DNA from: TMED27 sp964351195
GTDB lineage: Bacteria; Pseudomonadota; Alphaproteobacteria; Micavibrionales; Micavibrionaceae
Assembly: GCA_964351195.1 (NCBI GenBank)
Contig: CAYGNI010000107.1
Location: 1-5,968 of the forward strand
Length of the DNA: 5,968 bases
Direction: 5' to 3'
Shown here piece after piece: positions 5,877 to 5,968 of this stretch (the stretch's first letter is position 1; every line of letters starts with the position of its first letter). The notes below the pieces were generated by a model that saw only the letters and a program-made list of their open reading frames with translations, ran no database searches and had not been told where the DNA came from. The position numbers and the translations under genes were made by a program.

Positions 5877-5968
5877 TTATTCCGGCACATCAACCTTGTA
5901 AAAATCCGGCATTACAATTTTCCTGACCTGCGTTAAAAAGGCCTTGGGTGTAAAAGGCTTCAGCACAT
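5877..5968 (-). CDS. Response regulator receiver domain, C-terminal end (partial)
   Basis: The last 29 codons of a minus-strand gene that runs off the right edge of the window. The first residues read VLKPFTPKAFLTQVRKIV. A Lys-Pro-Phe followed by a short amphipathic helix is the end of CheY-like receiver domains, where the lysine (Lys109 in CheY) contacts the phosphorylated aspartate, and the final helix is alpha-5. About ten more residues end in VDVPE and a TAA, so nothing such as a DNA-binding domain follows: the receiver domain is the last domain, as in single-domain regulators or in hybrid kinases. The upstream part cannot be seen. The gene is on the same strand as nuoA and 96 bp upstream of it, so read-through into nuo is possible. 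Confidence 0.7.
   Translation of the reverse strand, partial: VLKPFTPKAFLTQVRKIVMPDFYKVDVPE

Noticed and set aside
5877..5902. Possible terminator after the response regulator (CCGG...CCGG around its stop).
   Set aside because: The stem is only 4 bp of a self-complementary tetramer and no U run follows.

Overview
The window carries the peripheral-arm part of a respiratory complex I (NADH:quinone oxidoreductase, NDH-1) operon on the minus strand: nuoA, nuoB, nuoC, nuoD, nuoE and nuoF, read from right to left. NuoC and NuoD are separate proteins (not fused as in Escherichia coli), and NuoB and NuoD look like the alphaproteobacterial/mitochondrial type. I infer an alphaproteobacterium of moderate GC content; I cannot name the genus. 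The nuo genes alone would fit many lineages, including free-living, predatory or host-associated ones.

Layout from left to right. Positions 1-128 are AT-rich and mostly non-coding; they hold a good candidate sigma-70-type promoter (TTGACA at 57-62) and a ribosome binding site for the next gene. Positions 129-962, plus strand, encode an unrecognised 277-residue, helix-rich protein with at least one TPR-like unit. This gene is visibly richer in A+T and in AGA/ATA codons than the nuo genes. It runs head-on into nuoF, and the two stop codons overlap by 4 bp. Positions 959-5780, minus strand, are the six nuo genes with almost no intergenic DNA: A/B 7 bp gap, B/C 11 bp overlap, C/D 4 bp ATGA overlap, D/E and E/F directly abutting. 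Positions 5781-5876 are a 96-bp spacer. Positions 5877-5968, minus strand, are the last 29 codons of what looks like a receiver-domain (CheY-like) response regulator.

How the genes work together: NuoE and NuoF form the NADH-oxidising module (FMN, the N1a-type 2Fe-2S cluster and the N3-type 4Fe-4S cluster). NuoB, NuoC and NuoD form the connecting and quinone-reducing module (N2 cluster and quinone pocket). NuoA is a small membrane subunit beside the quinone channel. All expected cofactor ligands are visible and all six reading frames are intact, so the products look functional. NuoG, NuoI and the proton-pumping subunits are not in the window. In many bacteria nuoG follows nuoF directly; here that position is taken by a convergent unrelated gene, so the nuo locus is split or interrupted.

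I see no CRISPR array, tRNA, rRNA, insertion sequence or clear novel multi-gene system. The least ordinary items are the AT-rich orphan gene at the nuoF end, the convergent stop-codon overlap with its hairpins, and the probable TTG start of nuoC.
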